Source: an uncultured Tissierellia bacterium
GTDB taxonomy: Bacteria; Bacillota; Clostridia; Tissierellales; Peptoniphilaceae
Reading direction: 5' to 3'
Length of the DNA: 64,000 nt
NCBI GenBank assembly: GCA_947253765.1
Contig: CAMYAK010000001.1
Span: 186,001-250,000, forward strand
The position numbers and the translations under genes are program-made. This document shows, one piece after another, positions 7,346 to 15,530 of the stretch. Every line of letters starts with the position of its first letter. Position 1 is the first letter of the stretch. The notes below the pieces were generated by a model. The model had not been told where the DNA came from and did not search any database. It saw nothing but the letters and a program-made list of their open reading frames with translations.

Positions 7346-8761
7346 TTAATCCACTTCCCAATGACCATTTTTCCCTTTACCAACATATTTAATATTAGGA
7401 ATTTCTTTTATATATCTTGTAATCGTTTTTTCACTAACTCCTAATATCATAGCTATATCTTTACGGCTCACTTTATTGTCCTCTTTAATCATATCTTTGA
7501 TTATGTTTTCAATTTCTTCGAGGGACAATCGAGAGACATCTTGAGGGACATTTCGAGGGACATTCTTTCTGCCCACCTTTTGTGTCGCTATCTTCTTTAG
7601 AGGAATAATCGTTCTGAATATATCTCCCTCTTCAAACACCGGATTCTGTCCTGAATAAAGTTGTGTGTACTTGTAGGTGTTTCTCATTCCGGATCCAAGT
7701 TCATCCGCAAGACCTATTTCTCTGAAAACTTTAGATATCGCAGGATTTTTAGGAAAAGGCTCAAACTTCTGTAAATCTAAAGCTCCCATCCCGTGAGCTA
7801 AGTTACTGTTTTCAATGGTAATCTTCTCATCGTCAATAATCATCTTTGCAGGAAAACCACTTGAATAATCTCTATGAGCCAGCGTATTGGAAACTATTTC
7901 TCTGAGTATCCTGTCTCTTGCATTGACATTGACAATCCCGTCCAATACAAATAAATCATTCAAATGCTTTTGTCCAAATTTTATCAGCCTGTCATAGCTG
8001 TCAATCAGATTTGTTATGACAACATCTCTATCATCATATCTATCCTTATTTTCAACCCTGAATATTGCATCAGTTTTGTGTTGCGGAAGAACGGACATAA
8101 TAGAGTTATCTTTTCCAAATAGCAAAATAGCAGCTAATGTGATTCCTTCACGCTTTGTTTCCGGATCTGTCAGTATCAAATTGGCACTTCTAAGAAGCTC
8201 CTCATTACTCATATTTTCCCATACGTGATTTTTATTCCGGGAGACAGCCATTTTCTTGGCTTTAGCAATAACAGAAGCATCAAGAAAATCAATATCAAGA
8301 TTCGGATATACTTTATTTACAAAATAGCTTACTTATTTTCTTGCATATAACTTATATACAAGTTCAGAATGATCTGTGATGTTGATGTCCCCTTCATAAG
8401 ACCTATCCCAAATTCTTCCGTTATGTCTGCATACCTGATAACCTTCAGGAACTCTTATATAAATAACTTGTTTTCCCTCAATTTCAAAGGTTTCAGGCAG
8501 CAAATAAAGTGGTGGATGCATTTTTTGCGGATTGTTGATTGCCGTAGTAAATTCCTTAATCACTTTATCAACTTTATCTTTACTAACACCAACAATCTCT
8601 CTTTTATCATTTACACCAAGTAAAATATGTCCTCCGTTTCTATTATTGAAAGAACATACTGTATCAAAGACATCTTTGGTTAAAGCATTTTTTGATTCTT
8701 TAAATTCGAAATCTATCTTTTCTCCATTTTGAATGAGGTGCTTTATTTCTTTAGAATTCAT
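7346..8761 (-). pseudogene. AlbA_2 / RecG-like ATP-binding protein split by a stop codon
   Basis: The N-terminal part (8761-8333) contains the Schlafen AlbA_2 domain: EFKESKNALTKDVFDTVCSF and GGHILLGVNDKREIVG. It ends at a TAA (8333-8335) after YARK. The same frame continues without any shift as VSYFVNKVYPNLDIDF and on through the domain containing LREIVSNTLAHRDYSSG, GMRNTYKYT and a C-terminal helix-turn-helix (VSRKDIAMILGVSEKTITRY). Restoring one codon, probably CAA to TAA, gives a protein of about 471 residues, the usual length. These proteins are often annotated as transcriptional regulators or RecG-like helicases. The downstream part could still be translated from the ATG at 8251, but without AlbA_2. 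Confidence 0.82.
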
Positions 8762-8780
8762 TTCTAACCTCCCATATCCA

Positions 8781-9114
8781 CTAAAAACCGTCTTTAATCA
8801 TCTTAAAATGCTTCAACGCATCCATGATAGCTTCTTCTTTTTCAATTGGACACTGTGGAACCTTCTGGTTCTCGTTCTTTGAAATATTATAGTGTTCCCT
8901 AACTTCTATACCATGCTTTTTCTTAACTTGTGCAATGTACAGAGTGGATACTTTAAACCCAAACTTTTCCAAAACATGTTTTTGAATTTATTTATATGTT
9001 GCCTTACTTTCAGCACTTGTTAAGTCCATATCATCCATCGGAAGTTCTACACTAATATAATTCTTTGAGTCCAGTTTGGACAATAGAACTACCGTCTCCG
9101 CCGTCGAATCTTGC
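8781..9114 (-). pseudogene. mobile-element tail associated with RlmD/RumA, broken
   Basis: The minus strand reads ETVVLLSKLDSKNYISVELP then MDDMDLTSAESKATYK, a TAA at 8988-8990, and then IQKHVLEKFGFKVSTLYIAQ VKKKHGIEVREHYN and PQCPIEKEEAIMDALKHF to a stop at 8781. This whole text is a familiar C-terminal extension found in proteins labelled 23S rRNA methyltransferase in integrative elements of clostridia and streptococci: an HVETVVLLS-like end followed by a domain of about 90 residues. The stop appears to replace a glutamine codon. It lies immediately beyond the end of the resident rlmD gene, as expected of an element that integrated there. Confidence 0.65.
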
Positions 9115-9135
9115 CAATCGAATCACCCTAGCGGG

Positions 9136-9162
9136 CGCTTCTCTTGGAGATTCTTGGCATGA
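9136..9162. repeat. 27-bp repeat, copy 2
   Basis: Identical over 27 bases to 4514-4540, ending TTCTTGGCATGA. It lies between the mobile-element tail and the end of rlmD. Confidence 0.8.
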
Positions 9163-9171
9163 GACCTACAT

Positions 9172-9210
9172 CTTCTTGTGAGGTCATTCTACGAATGACC
9201 TCACAAGAAG
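9172..9210. repeat. perfect 18-bp inverted repeat at the end of rlmD
   Basis: CTTCTTGTGAGGTCATTC and its exact reverse complement are separated by TAC. One arm contains the last codons of rlmD (LVRSFVE stop) and the other lies just beyond, so the gene's end has been copied in inverted orientation. There is no T-run after it on either strand, so it is not a standard terminator. Confidence 0.85.
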
Positions 9211-10632
9211 TGTTAGGGCTTCAACATGCTTGGTCCTGGGAAACTGATCGAACGCTTGTCCCGCCACAACCTTATACCCCATGCCCATAAAGAGGCCTAT
9301 ATCCCTGACCTGACTCCTTGGATTGCATGAGATGTAGACAATCTTCTCAACCCCGGTTTGCACAATCTTTTCCAGGGCCTTGGGGTTAATCCCCTCCCTG
9401 GGAGGGTCTAGCATTATGAGCTCCGGGGGATTTTCATCCCGGGCCCGCTCCTCCAGAAATTTCAAAACATCGGCATTAACAAATTCAACATTATCCAAGC
9501 CGTTAATTTCAGCAGTCTTTTTAGCCTGGTCCACCGCCTCAGTAACAATCTCCACACCCACAGCCTTCTTGGCCCGCTTGGCCATAAGCTGGGTCAGGGT
9601 TCCGGTCCCTGAATATAGATCATAAACAGTTTTCCCTGAAATATCCCCCGCAAAGTCCAAAGCCTTGGCATAGAGCTTCTCAGCTCCCATGGCATTTGGC
9701 TGGAAAAACGAAAAAGGCCCAATATGAAAACTCAAGCTCATCAATATTTCCTCAAGATGGTCCCTTCCCCACAAAAGATCAACATGGTCGGGAATAACCG
9801 CATCCGACAGAGAATTATTAGTTGTATGTATAATCGAAACAAGCCTGTTCTCCGTCTCAAGGCCCTTGAGCATTGCAACAAACTCATTCAAAAGCTTGAG
9901 GTTCATTACAGGATCATCCCGACTCACCAAATTCACCATCAGCTCCCCGCTCATGGCCGTTGACCTTATCACCAGGTGCCTCAAAACCCCTTCCCTGGTC
10001 GACTTGTGATAGTAGGGAATGGCCTTCTTCCGGAAAAAATTCTGAACTGCCCCTCTTATCCTGTTAAAATCCTCATGTACAATATTACAACTTGGAGTTG
10101 GGATAATATCGTAGAAATGGCCCGGACAATGGAGGCCCAGAGTCAGATCTCCGCCCCTCTCCATATCACCGAAGCTGTACTCCATCTTGTTCCTGTATCC
10201 CACATGGTTCGGCGCCGGCTTAATCGAAATCGGGATGTCAATTCCCGCATCTTTAAAAAGCCCTCGTATCTGCCTGCCCTTTATCATCAGCTCGGTTTCA
10301 TAGCCCAGGGTTTGGTAGCAACAGCCCCCGCAATCTCTATATTCCGGACACTTGGACTCCATCTCCAGGTCTGATTTTTTCAAAAGCTCAAGCAGGTCAA
10401 CCTTTACCGCATCCCCGCGCTTCCTCTTTTTGACCGCTTTCCAAACCTGGCCCGGAATCCCGCCCTTAGCAACAATTTTCCTGCCCCTGGGCCTTGACGA
10501 GTAATCCTCTTCCAATTCCAAAAGGCTGTCAATAGGGTCCTGCTCATTTTCCAGGAGTTCGACTCCAACCGACCTGTCAGGGTAATCGAGTTGCTCAATT
10601 AAAACCGTCATCTCTTTTCTTTTTTTCTTCAT
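9184..10632 (-). CDS. rlmD: 23S rRNA (uracil-5-)-methyltransferase, RlmD/RumA family
   Basis: A 482-residue S-adenosylmethionine-dependent RNA uracil-C5 methyltransferase. A C-x5-C-G-G-C cluster (CPEYRDCGGCCYQ) binds an iron-sulfur centre near residue 95. The methyl-donor motif is VYDLYSGTGTL. The later block LDPPREG and the catalytic-cysteine block VYISCNPRS are intact. The family end FPRTKHVEALTLL is present. The first ~70 residues form a charged extension; Firmicutes members usually have a TRAM domain there, which I do not see clearly. The start is the ATG at 10632, with AAGGGG upstream. Its final codons overlap the inverted repeat at 9172-9210, so the original stop may have been replaced during insertion of the neighbouring island. 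Confidence 0.9.
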   Translation of the reverse strand: MKKKRKEMTVLIEQLDYPDRSVGVELLENEQDPIDSLLELEEDYSSRPRGRKIVAKGGIPGQVWKAVKKRKRGDAVKVDLLELLKKSDLEMESKCPEYRDCGGCCYQTLGYETELMIKGRQIRGLFKDAGIDIPISIKPAPNHVGYRNKMEYSFGDMERGGDLTLGLHCPGHFYDIIPTPSCNIVHEDFNRIRGAVQNFFRKKAIPYYHKSTREGVLRHLVIRSTAMSGELMVNLVSRDDPVMNLKLLNEFVAMLKGLETENRLVSIIHTTNNSLSDAVIPDHVDLLWGRDHLEEILMSLSFHIGPFSFFQPNAMGAEKLYAKALDFAGDISGKTVYDLYSGTGTLTQLMAKRAKKAVGVEIVTEAVDQAKKTAEINGLDNVEFVNADVLKFLEERARDENPPELIMLDPPREGINPKALEKIVQTGVEKIVYISCNPRSQVRDIGLFMGMGYKVVAGQAFDQFPRTKHVEALTLLVRSFVE

Positions 10633-10679
10633 CAAAATCCCCTTTTAAAAATTTCAAAATAATTTTTCCAAAAGTTTCT

Positions 10680-13061
10680 TTAAAATAACCGATTAATCCC
10701 GTTTTCCAAAGCATCTAAGCTGTCATAATATACCATATGGCTCCAATGCTTGGGATAGAGCCGCCTGTATTGGTCGCGGGCAAATCTGTCATCCAAAAGC
10801 AGGACCAAACCCTTGTCCTCCTCAGTCCTTATAACCCTGCCCGCAGCCTGGAGAACCCTGTTCATGCCCGGATAGGTATAGGCAAAATCAAAGCCCCTTC
10901 CCTTGGTCTTGTCAAAATATTCCTTTATTACGTTCTGTTCAAAGGAAACCCCCGGAAGAGCCACGCTCACAATAGCCACCCCCTCAAGGGCCTTGCCCGG
11001 CAAATCAATCCCCTCTGCAAAAAGGCCGCCCAGAACAAAGAAACCCGATACATCCTTCTCCTCTGAATACTTGCGCATAATTTCCCATCTATTGGCCGCT
11101 CCCAAACCGGCCTCCTGGATAAGAAGTCCCGACAAATCCTCATCCCCATAGGCCTCCCTATAGAAATCCTCAACCTGCTTCATATAGGCATAAGAAGGGA
11201 AAAAGACCATGCAGTTTCCCGAAACTCCTTTAATAAAAATATGGATGGCCTTGGCAAGGTCGCTCAAAGTCCTCGTCCTGTCCCGCCACCTGGTCGAAAG
11301 TGAATATTGGCAAAGCCTCAGGTTTTCCGCAAAAAATGGGCTGTCCAGGTGCATGACCGGAGGATTGTCTCCCCCTCCCAAAAGCTCCGTATAAAATGAA
11401 GTCGGCGAAAGGGTCGCCGAGAAAAATATGGCAGCCCTGGTCCTGGACAGAATTGACTCAAAGATCTTGGAGGGATCTACAGCCCGGATCTTCCATATAT
11501 AGTTATGTACGCACTTGTCTCCATTTTTTATAAGTATGTTTAAGAAGCCATCCAGGCGTATTTCTTCGATTTTACAATAGGCGTTTATGAGGAAAAATAT
11601 ATTTATGACCTCTTCATAGTCCTCATCCTCACGATCCTTGGCAAGATAGGGATCAAGGGCCCTCGAAAGGCTTTTTAGCTTGTCGTAAAATTCCGGATCC
11701 TGATCCTCAGTTGCCAACTCCTCAGGGTTGCCATGACTTTGGAAAAATTCATATATCCTGTCCTTGCAGGTCCTAGCCCGCTTGGCAATTTTCCTATAGG
11801 CAGCCTTTTTCTTTTTGTCCTCCTGATTTGCTTCTTTCTCCTTAAAAATATCTATTAGTTTGTCCATATCGGTCGAGCTGATCTGAGCCGAATACATGTC
11901 CCTCCCCCGGTCAACCAGGTTATGGGCCTCATCCACCAGTATTACCGTATCATTTTCCCCGTTATCAAAAGCCCGGCGCAAGTACACCTTGGGATCAAAA
12001 AAATAGTTATAATCGCAAATAACGACGTCGGAGTAGTCGCTCATGTCCAGCTGGAATTCATGGGGACAGACCTTGTGCTTTTCAGAATACCCCGAAATAA
12101 GCCTCTCATTCAAAGTGTTCTCATGGCTGAAAATATCCAGTATAGCATCGTTGACCCTGTCAAAATGCCCCTTAGCATAAGGACAGTGGTCGGGATCACA
12201 TATAGTTTTATCGTTCAGGCAAATTTTTTCCTTGGCCGTTATGGTCAGACTTTTTATCCTGAGTCCTTTTTCCGTCATAAGTTTAATGGCCGATGCCGGC
12301 TCCCTCTGGGTGTTGGTCTTGGCAGTCAGGTAAAAAATCTTTCCCACATCCAGGGTCTTCATGGAAAGTATGGCAGGATAAAGGGTTGATATGGTCTTGC
12401 CGATCCCTGTCGGTGCCTCGACAAAGAGCCTACTTCCCTCTTCTATGGCTTGGTAAACTCCTACCGACATCCTCCTTTGGCCTTGCCTGAAACTATCATA
12501 GGGAAATTCGAGTCCCGAGATTGTCTCATTTCTGACCTTCCTGCTTTCAATTATGAGTCTTGAAAATTCCAGGTACCTCTTCAAAAGGTCTAAAAAGAAG
12601 TCCTCGAGATCCTTGTAAGAAAAACTTTTTTTGAACTTTTTTGTCAGGGCCTCTTCATCCAGGTTCACATAGGTGAGCTGGATATCTACCTGGTCAAGCT
12701 CCCTCTCCTTGCAGCAAAAGTAACCGTAGCACTTGGCCTGGGCCCAGTGGAGGGGCCTGTCGTCTTCTTTCAGGCTATCCAGGGGCCTGGTGGTTGACTT
12801 TATCTCGTCAATCAGAAAATTATCCCCATCCTCCATAAAGCCGTCGGCCCGGCCCTCAAGCTCAAACTCAATATCATCCAAGACCGTTATGTCTCGAAAG
12901 TGGTACTCGGCCCGGTACTTGGGTCCGTAAGTCTTTTGTATCCTCTGATGAGCCTTGATCCCCTCCTGCATCCTCAATGTCGACCTATAGGCAGAGTCTA
13001 TGTCTCCGGATCTCATGACAAACTCGATAAGATTTCTGACCCCGATTTTTATCTTTTCCAT
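10680..13061 (-). CDS. DinG/XPD-type DNA helicase with N-terminal PD-(D/E)XK-like domain
   Basis: A 793-residue superfamily 2 helicase. Residues ~1-130 contain FELEGRADGFMEDGDNFLID followed by EIKSTTRP, the pattern of a Cas4/RecB-like PD-(D/E)XK nuclease (E...D..IDEIK). The helicase begins with the Walker A block VEAPTGIGKTISTLYPA. Four cysteines of an XPD-type iron-sulfur domain lie between CLNDKTICDPDHCPY and VCPHEF. Then come the DEAH box VILVDEAHNLVDRG and motif VI QAAGRVIRTEEDKG. It probably unwinds damaged or structured DNA 5' to 3', as XPD relatives do. The ATG at 13061 was chosen for its strong AGGAGGGG site; the frame is open slightly further. It is transcribed toward rlmD. Confidence 0.88.
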   Translation of the reverse strand: MEKIKIGVRNLIEFVMRSGDIDSAYRSTLRMQEGIKAHQRIQKTYGPKYRAEYHFRDITVLDDIEFELEGRADGFMEDGDNFLIDEIKSTTRPLDSLKEDDRPLHWAQAKCYGYFCCKERELDQVDIQLTYVNLDEEALTKKFKKSFSYKDLEDFFLDLLKRYLEFSRLIIESRKVRNETISGLEFPYDSFRQGQRRMSVGVYQAIEEGSRLFVEAPTGIGKTISTLYPAILSMKTLDVGKIFYLTAKTNTQREPASAIKLMTEKGLRIKSLTITAKEKICLNDKTICDPDHCPYAKGHFDRVNDAILDIFSHENTLNERLISGYSEKHKVCPHEFQLDMSDYSDVVICDYNYFFDPKVYLRRAFDNGENDTVILVDEAHNLVDRGRDMYSAQISSTDMDKLIDIFKEKEANQEDKKKKAAYRKIAKRARTCKDRIYEFFQSHGNPEELATEDQDPEFYDKLKSLSRALDPYLAKDREDEDYEEVINIFFLINAYCKIEEIRLDGFLNILIKNGDKCVHNYIWKIRAVDPSKIFESILSRTRAAIFFSATLSPTSFYTELLGGGDNPPVMHLDSPFFAENLRLCQYSLSTRWRDRTRTLSDLAKAIHIFIKGVSGNCMVFFPSYAYMKQVEDFYREAYGDEDLSGLLIQEAGLGAANRWEIMRKYSEEKDVSGFFVLGGLFAEGIDLPGKALEGVAIVSVALPGVSFEQNVIKEYFDKTKGRGFDFAYTYPGMNRVLQAAGRVIRTEEDKGLVLLLDDRFARDQYRRLYPKHWSHMVYYDSLDALENGINRLF

Positions 13062-13208
13062 AGCCCCTCCTATAAATATCAAGTCCTATTATATCAACAT
13101 ATTTATCCGCGGATTATGGGTTTTTGTCCTCGATTAACACACTGTCTACTTTCTTTTTCGCTATACTATATAAAATGAAAAGATAAATTTTTGAACAGGA
13201 TACGCTCT

Positions 13209-13955
13209 ATGAAAAAACACAAATTGGTCCTTTGCCTTTTTTCAGCAACCATAATCTTGACATCTTGTAAGAATGGAAATAAAAACTTTGAACTCGTTGA
13301 AGTTCCGGATGACATCAAGGCGGCCATAAAGGACGAGATAATCATAAAAAATAAAATAGTAAAAGAAGAGTTCCCAATAAGGGCCGTAGCCGACCGGAGC
13401 CTTGAACCCGGTAAATATAAAGTGGTTCAGAAGGGGATCCGTGGAAAAAGTCAGGTTCAATTAGAGCTTCACTACCACTCCGGAAAGCTTGTTTCCAACA
13501 ATCCCGTTTCCGAGCAGGTCGATTTCCGGGCAATTCCCGACATAATCCACTATGGCCCCCTATATCGTGACCCTTCACCAAATGGGAAAGTATATAGCCT
13601 GGGCTATTCCAATCCTGACATGGAAGAGCCGGACTATGACAAGCTCCTGGCTGACAATGGTCTTATCCCCTTGTCCGATAAAATGATAGCAAAGTGGAAC
13701 AAGCTTAAAAAGTCTAAGTCTTTTAGAAAAAAAACAAAAGAAAATAATAGTTCAAATCCGGAATATGGGTCCGATCAATCCGGATCTTCCGAGAATTCGA
13801 TATCATCAGTAAGTTCCGAGCTGCCCACAAGTAAGCCGAATACAAGCTCTGAAAAATATGATGATTCTTTGATGACCACCCAACCCTCATCCGGATCTGA
13901 AAAATCAAAAAAGGAGAATGACCCGATAGAGTCTTCCCACAAGGGTTCAAATTAA
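13209..13955 (+). CDS. G5-domain lipoprotein
   Basis: A 248-residue exported protein. The N-terminus MKKHKLVLCLFSATIILTSC is a signal peptide with lipobox L-T-S-C, so it should be lipid-anchored at the outer face of the membrane. Next comes one G5 domain: DRSLEPGKYKVVQKGIRGKS followed by QVQLELHYHSGKLVSN and a closing IIHYGP. G5 domains bind cell-wall sugars or metal and are common in surface proteins. The last ~80 residues are a Ser-rich, low-complexity tail rich in S, N, E and K. The ATG at 13209 was preferred because it starts the signal peptide. The gene faces away from the helicase and converges on trxB. Confidence 0.75.
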   Translation: MKKHKLVLCLFSATIILTSCKNGNKNFELVEVPDDIKAAIKDEIIIKNKIVKEEFPIRAVADRSLEPGKYKVVQKGIRGKSQVQLELHYHSGKLVSNNPVSEQVDFRAIPDIIHYGPLYRDPSPNGKVYSLGYSNPDMEEPDYDKLLADNGLIPLSDKMIAKWNKLKKSKSFRKKTKENNSSNPEYGSDQSGSSENSISSVSSELPTSKPNTSSEKYDDSLMTTQPSSGSEKSKKENDPIESSHKGSN

Positions 13956-14839
13956 AAAGATTTTAAATATTCATTTACATGTTTGACCGCTGCAAGACCT
14001 GCAACCTGGCCCTCTCCAATAGCCTTGCTTATCTGATAGGGCCTTCCCGCCAGGTCTCCGCACGCATAAACCCCGGTCATATTGGTTTGCATGCCCTGAT
14101 CAACCCCGACATGACTCTCTACCATCCTGATCTCCGGGGCCAGTCGGTCAGCTTTTTTAGCATCCCTGATAAAGAAGAAGCCTGAGGCCTCTATTTCCCT
14201 TCCTGAATCCAAAACCAGGGTTCGGGCAAGATCATCACCCTTTATCTCCGCAGCCCTGTCCTCAAGGACTTCAATGTCCCCGTCACCGCCCAAATCCAGA
14301 TCTTGACCTGTCATATTGACGGCCACTATTGAAGAGGCGAAATTCTTCATAAAGGCAATCTCCTCCTCCGCATGCTTTGAATATGCTATGATGACAACCT
14401 TCTTGTTTTTATATAAAGCCGCATCACAAACCACGCAGGAACTGACCCCTTTTCCCAAAAATTCCTCTTCCCCTTTTATAGGCCGACCGAAACTTACGCC
14501 GGTGGCCAAGACAAGGGAAATTGTCTTTATTATGGTCTGATCAGGCATCAGGAGCCCCGTCAATTCTCCAAGAGAATATATATTTTCCACCATATCCTCT
14601 CTAAAATCTATGTTTCCCAGCTTTTCAACCTGGGATCTGAACCTCGCCATAAGGTCTCTTCCGGACATGGCCGGCATACCCAGGACATTATCTATGATAG
14701 GAGCTTTTAGAAGCTTCAGACTCATCCTAGGCCCTATAAGCAAAACCCTTTTCTTAGACCTTGCCGCATTCAAGGCAGCAGATAGCCCCGCAGGCCCCGC
14801 CCCGATCACGACAATTTCATAATCATAGGTATCAATCAT
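13952..14839 (-). CDS. trxB: thioredoxin reductase-like flavoprotein, possibly ferredoxin-dependent
   Basis: A 295-residue two-domain flavoprotein of the thioredoxin reductase fold. The FAD-binding motif GAGPAGLSAALNAARSKKRV is at the N-terminus, and the redox pair C-V-V-C lies near residue 136. The C-terminal FAD block GVYACGDLAGRPYQISKAIG is present. The second nucleotide-binding site, normally G-G-G-x-S-A followed by an arginine-rich HRR motif, reads VVIIAYSKHAEEEI with no glycines, and no HRRxxxR is seen. This is the pattern of clostridial ferredoxin-dependent flavin thioredoxin reductases, which lack NADPH binding. Thioredoxin itself is encoded ten bases upstream, so the pair very likely works together. 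Confidence 0.85.
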   Translation of the reverse strand: MIDTYDYEIVVIGAGPAGLSAALNAARSKKRVLLIGPRMSLKLLKAPIIDNVLGMPAMSGRDLMARFRSQVEKLGNIDFREDMVENIYSLGELTGLLMPDQTIIKTISLVLATGVSFGRPIKGEEEFLGKGVSSCVVCDAALYKNKKVVIIAYSKHAEEEIAFMKNFASSIVAVNMTGQDLDLGGDGDIEVLEDRAAEIKGDDLARTLVLDSGREIEASGFFFIRDAKKADRLAPEIRMVESHVGVDQGMQTNMTGVYACGDLAGRPYQISKAIGEGQVAGLAAVKHVNEYLKSF

Positions 14840-14848
14840 AATAACTTC

Positions 14849-15160
14849 TTAGTTGTTGTAATAATCCAGCTTGTCTTTCAAAGCTGATTTTGCTGTCAGG
14901 CCTACTATGCGGTCCATTTTCTCGCCATCTTTAAAGAATATGAGGGTCGGGATGCTCATGACCCCATACTTGGCAGCCAATTCCTGCTCCTGGTCTATAT
15001 CAACGGAATAGATGTTATAGCCCTCTTCGCTCAGCTCTTCCAAACTTGGAGCAAGCATCTTGCATGGGCCGCACCACTCGGCAAAAAAGTCCACCAGGAC
15101 AAGGCCCTTTCCGCCCAACACGTTTTTTTCAAAACCTTCTTTTCCAATTTGCTTAGTCAT
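14849..15160 (-). CDS. trxA: thioredoxin
   Basis: A 103-residue thioredoxin with the active site FAEWCGPCKMLAPSLEEL and the conserved cis-proline region VMSIPTLIFFKDGE. It reduces protein disulfides in the cytoplasm and is itself reduced by the flavoprotein encoded immediately downstream. AGGAGG lies nine bases before the ATG. It is the second gene of a minus-strand cluster with a DUF1622 protein upstream and trxB downstream. Confidence 0.95.
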   Translation of the reverse strand: MTKQIGKEGFEKNVLGGKGLVLVDFFAEWCGPCKMLAPSLEELSEEGYNIYSVDIDQEQELAAKYGVMSIPTLIFFKDGEKMDRIVGLTAKSALKDKLDYYNN

Positions 15161-15171
15161 TTCATTTCCTC

Positions 15172-15501
15172 CTATTTTTTGTTTTCTATGTCTTCCTTAA
15201 GATGCTTTACCATAAAACTCCTTAAGAATACCAGGATTCCTAAAATTAACAGGTCCAGCAGGGCATCCCGTCCGCTTGCTATAACCACTGTTTTTAAAAT
15301 CTCTGCGGCCATAAGGAGCTCAAGACAGGTAACCATCCCAACCGAAAGCCTATCCCTCTCATTGAATTTCCGAAGATTAAAACGGTCTTCAAAAATCAGC
15401 TCATAAAAACAGGCAAGTATTGTAATCACCGCCAACAAGACGGCTATAAGTTCTATTGCCAATATCACATATTCCGTTACCTTAAACAAAAAGTCATGCA
15501 T
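15172..15501 (-). CDS. DUF1622 membrane protein
   Basis: A 109-residue integral membrane protein with three predicted membrane segments (about residues 12-34, 57-72 and 80-95). It shows the family pattern of DUF1622: the ELIFEDRFNL-type link and LELLMAAEILKTV in the second segment. Function unknown. A TAGGAG site precedes the ATG. It sits eleven bases upstream of trxA and may share its transcript. Confidence 0.75.
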   Translation of the reverse strand: MHDFLFKVTEYVILAIELIAVLLAVITILACFYELIFEDRFNLRKFNERDRLSVGMVTCLELLMAAEILKTVVIASGRDALLDLLILGILVFLRSFMVKHLKEDIENKK

Positions 15502-15530
15502 AAGCCCACTCCTATATATTTTAAATCAAG

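Noticed and set aside
8333..8990. Recoded TAA as glutamine (alternative genetic code)
   Set aside because: The two TAA codons that replace glutamines lie in decayed genes only; TAA ends many intact genes in the window in the normal way.
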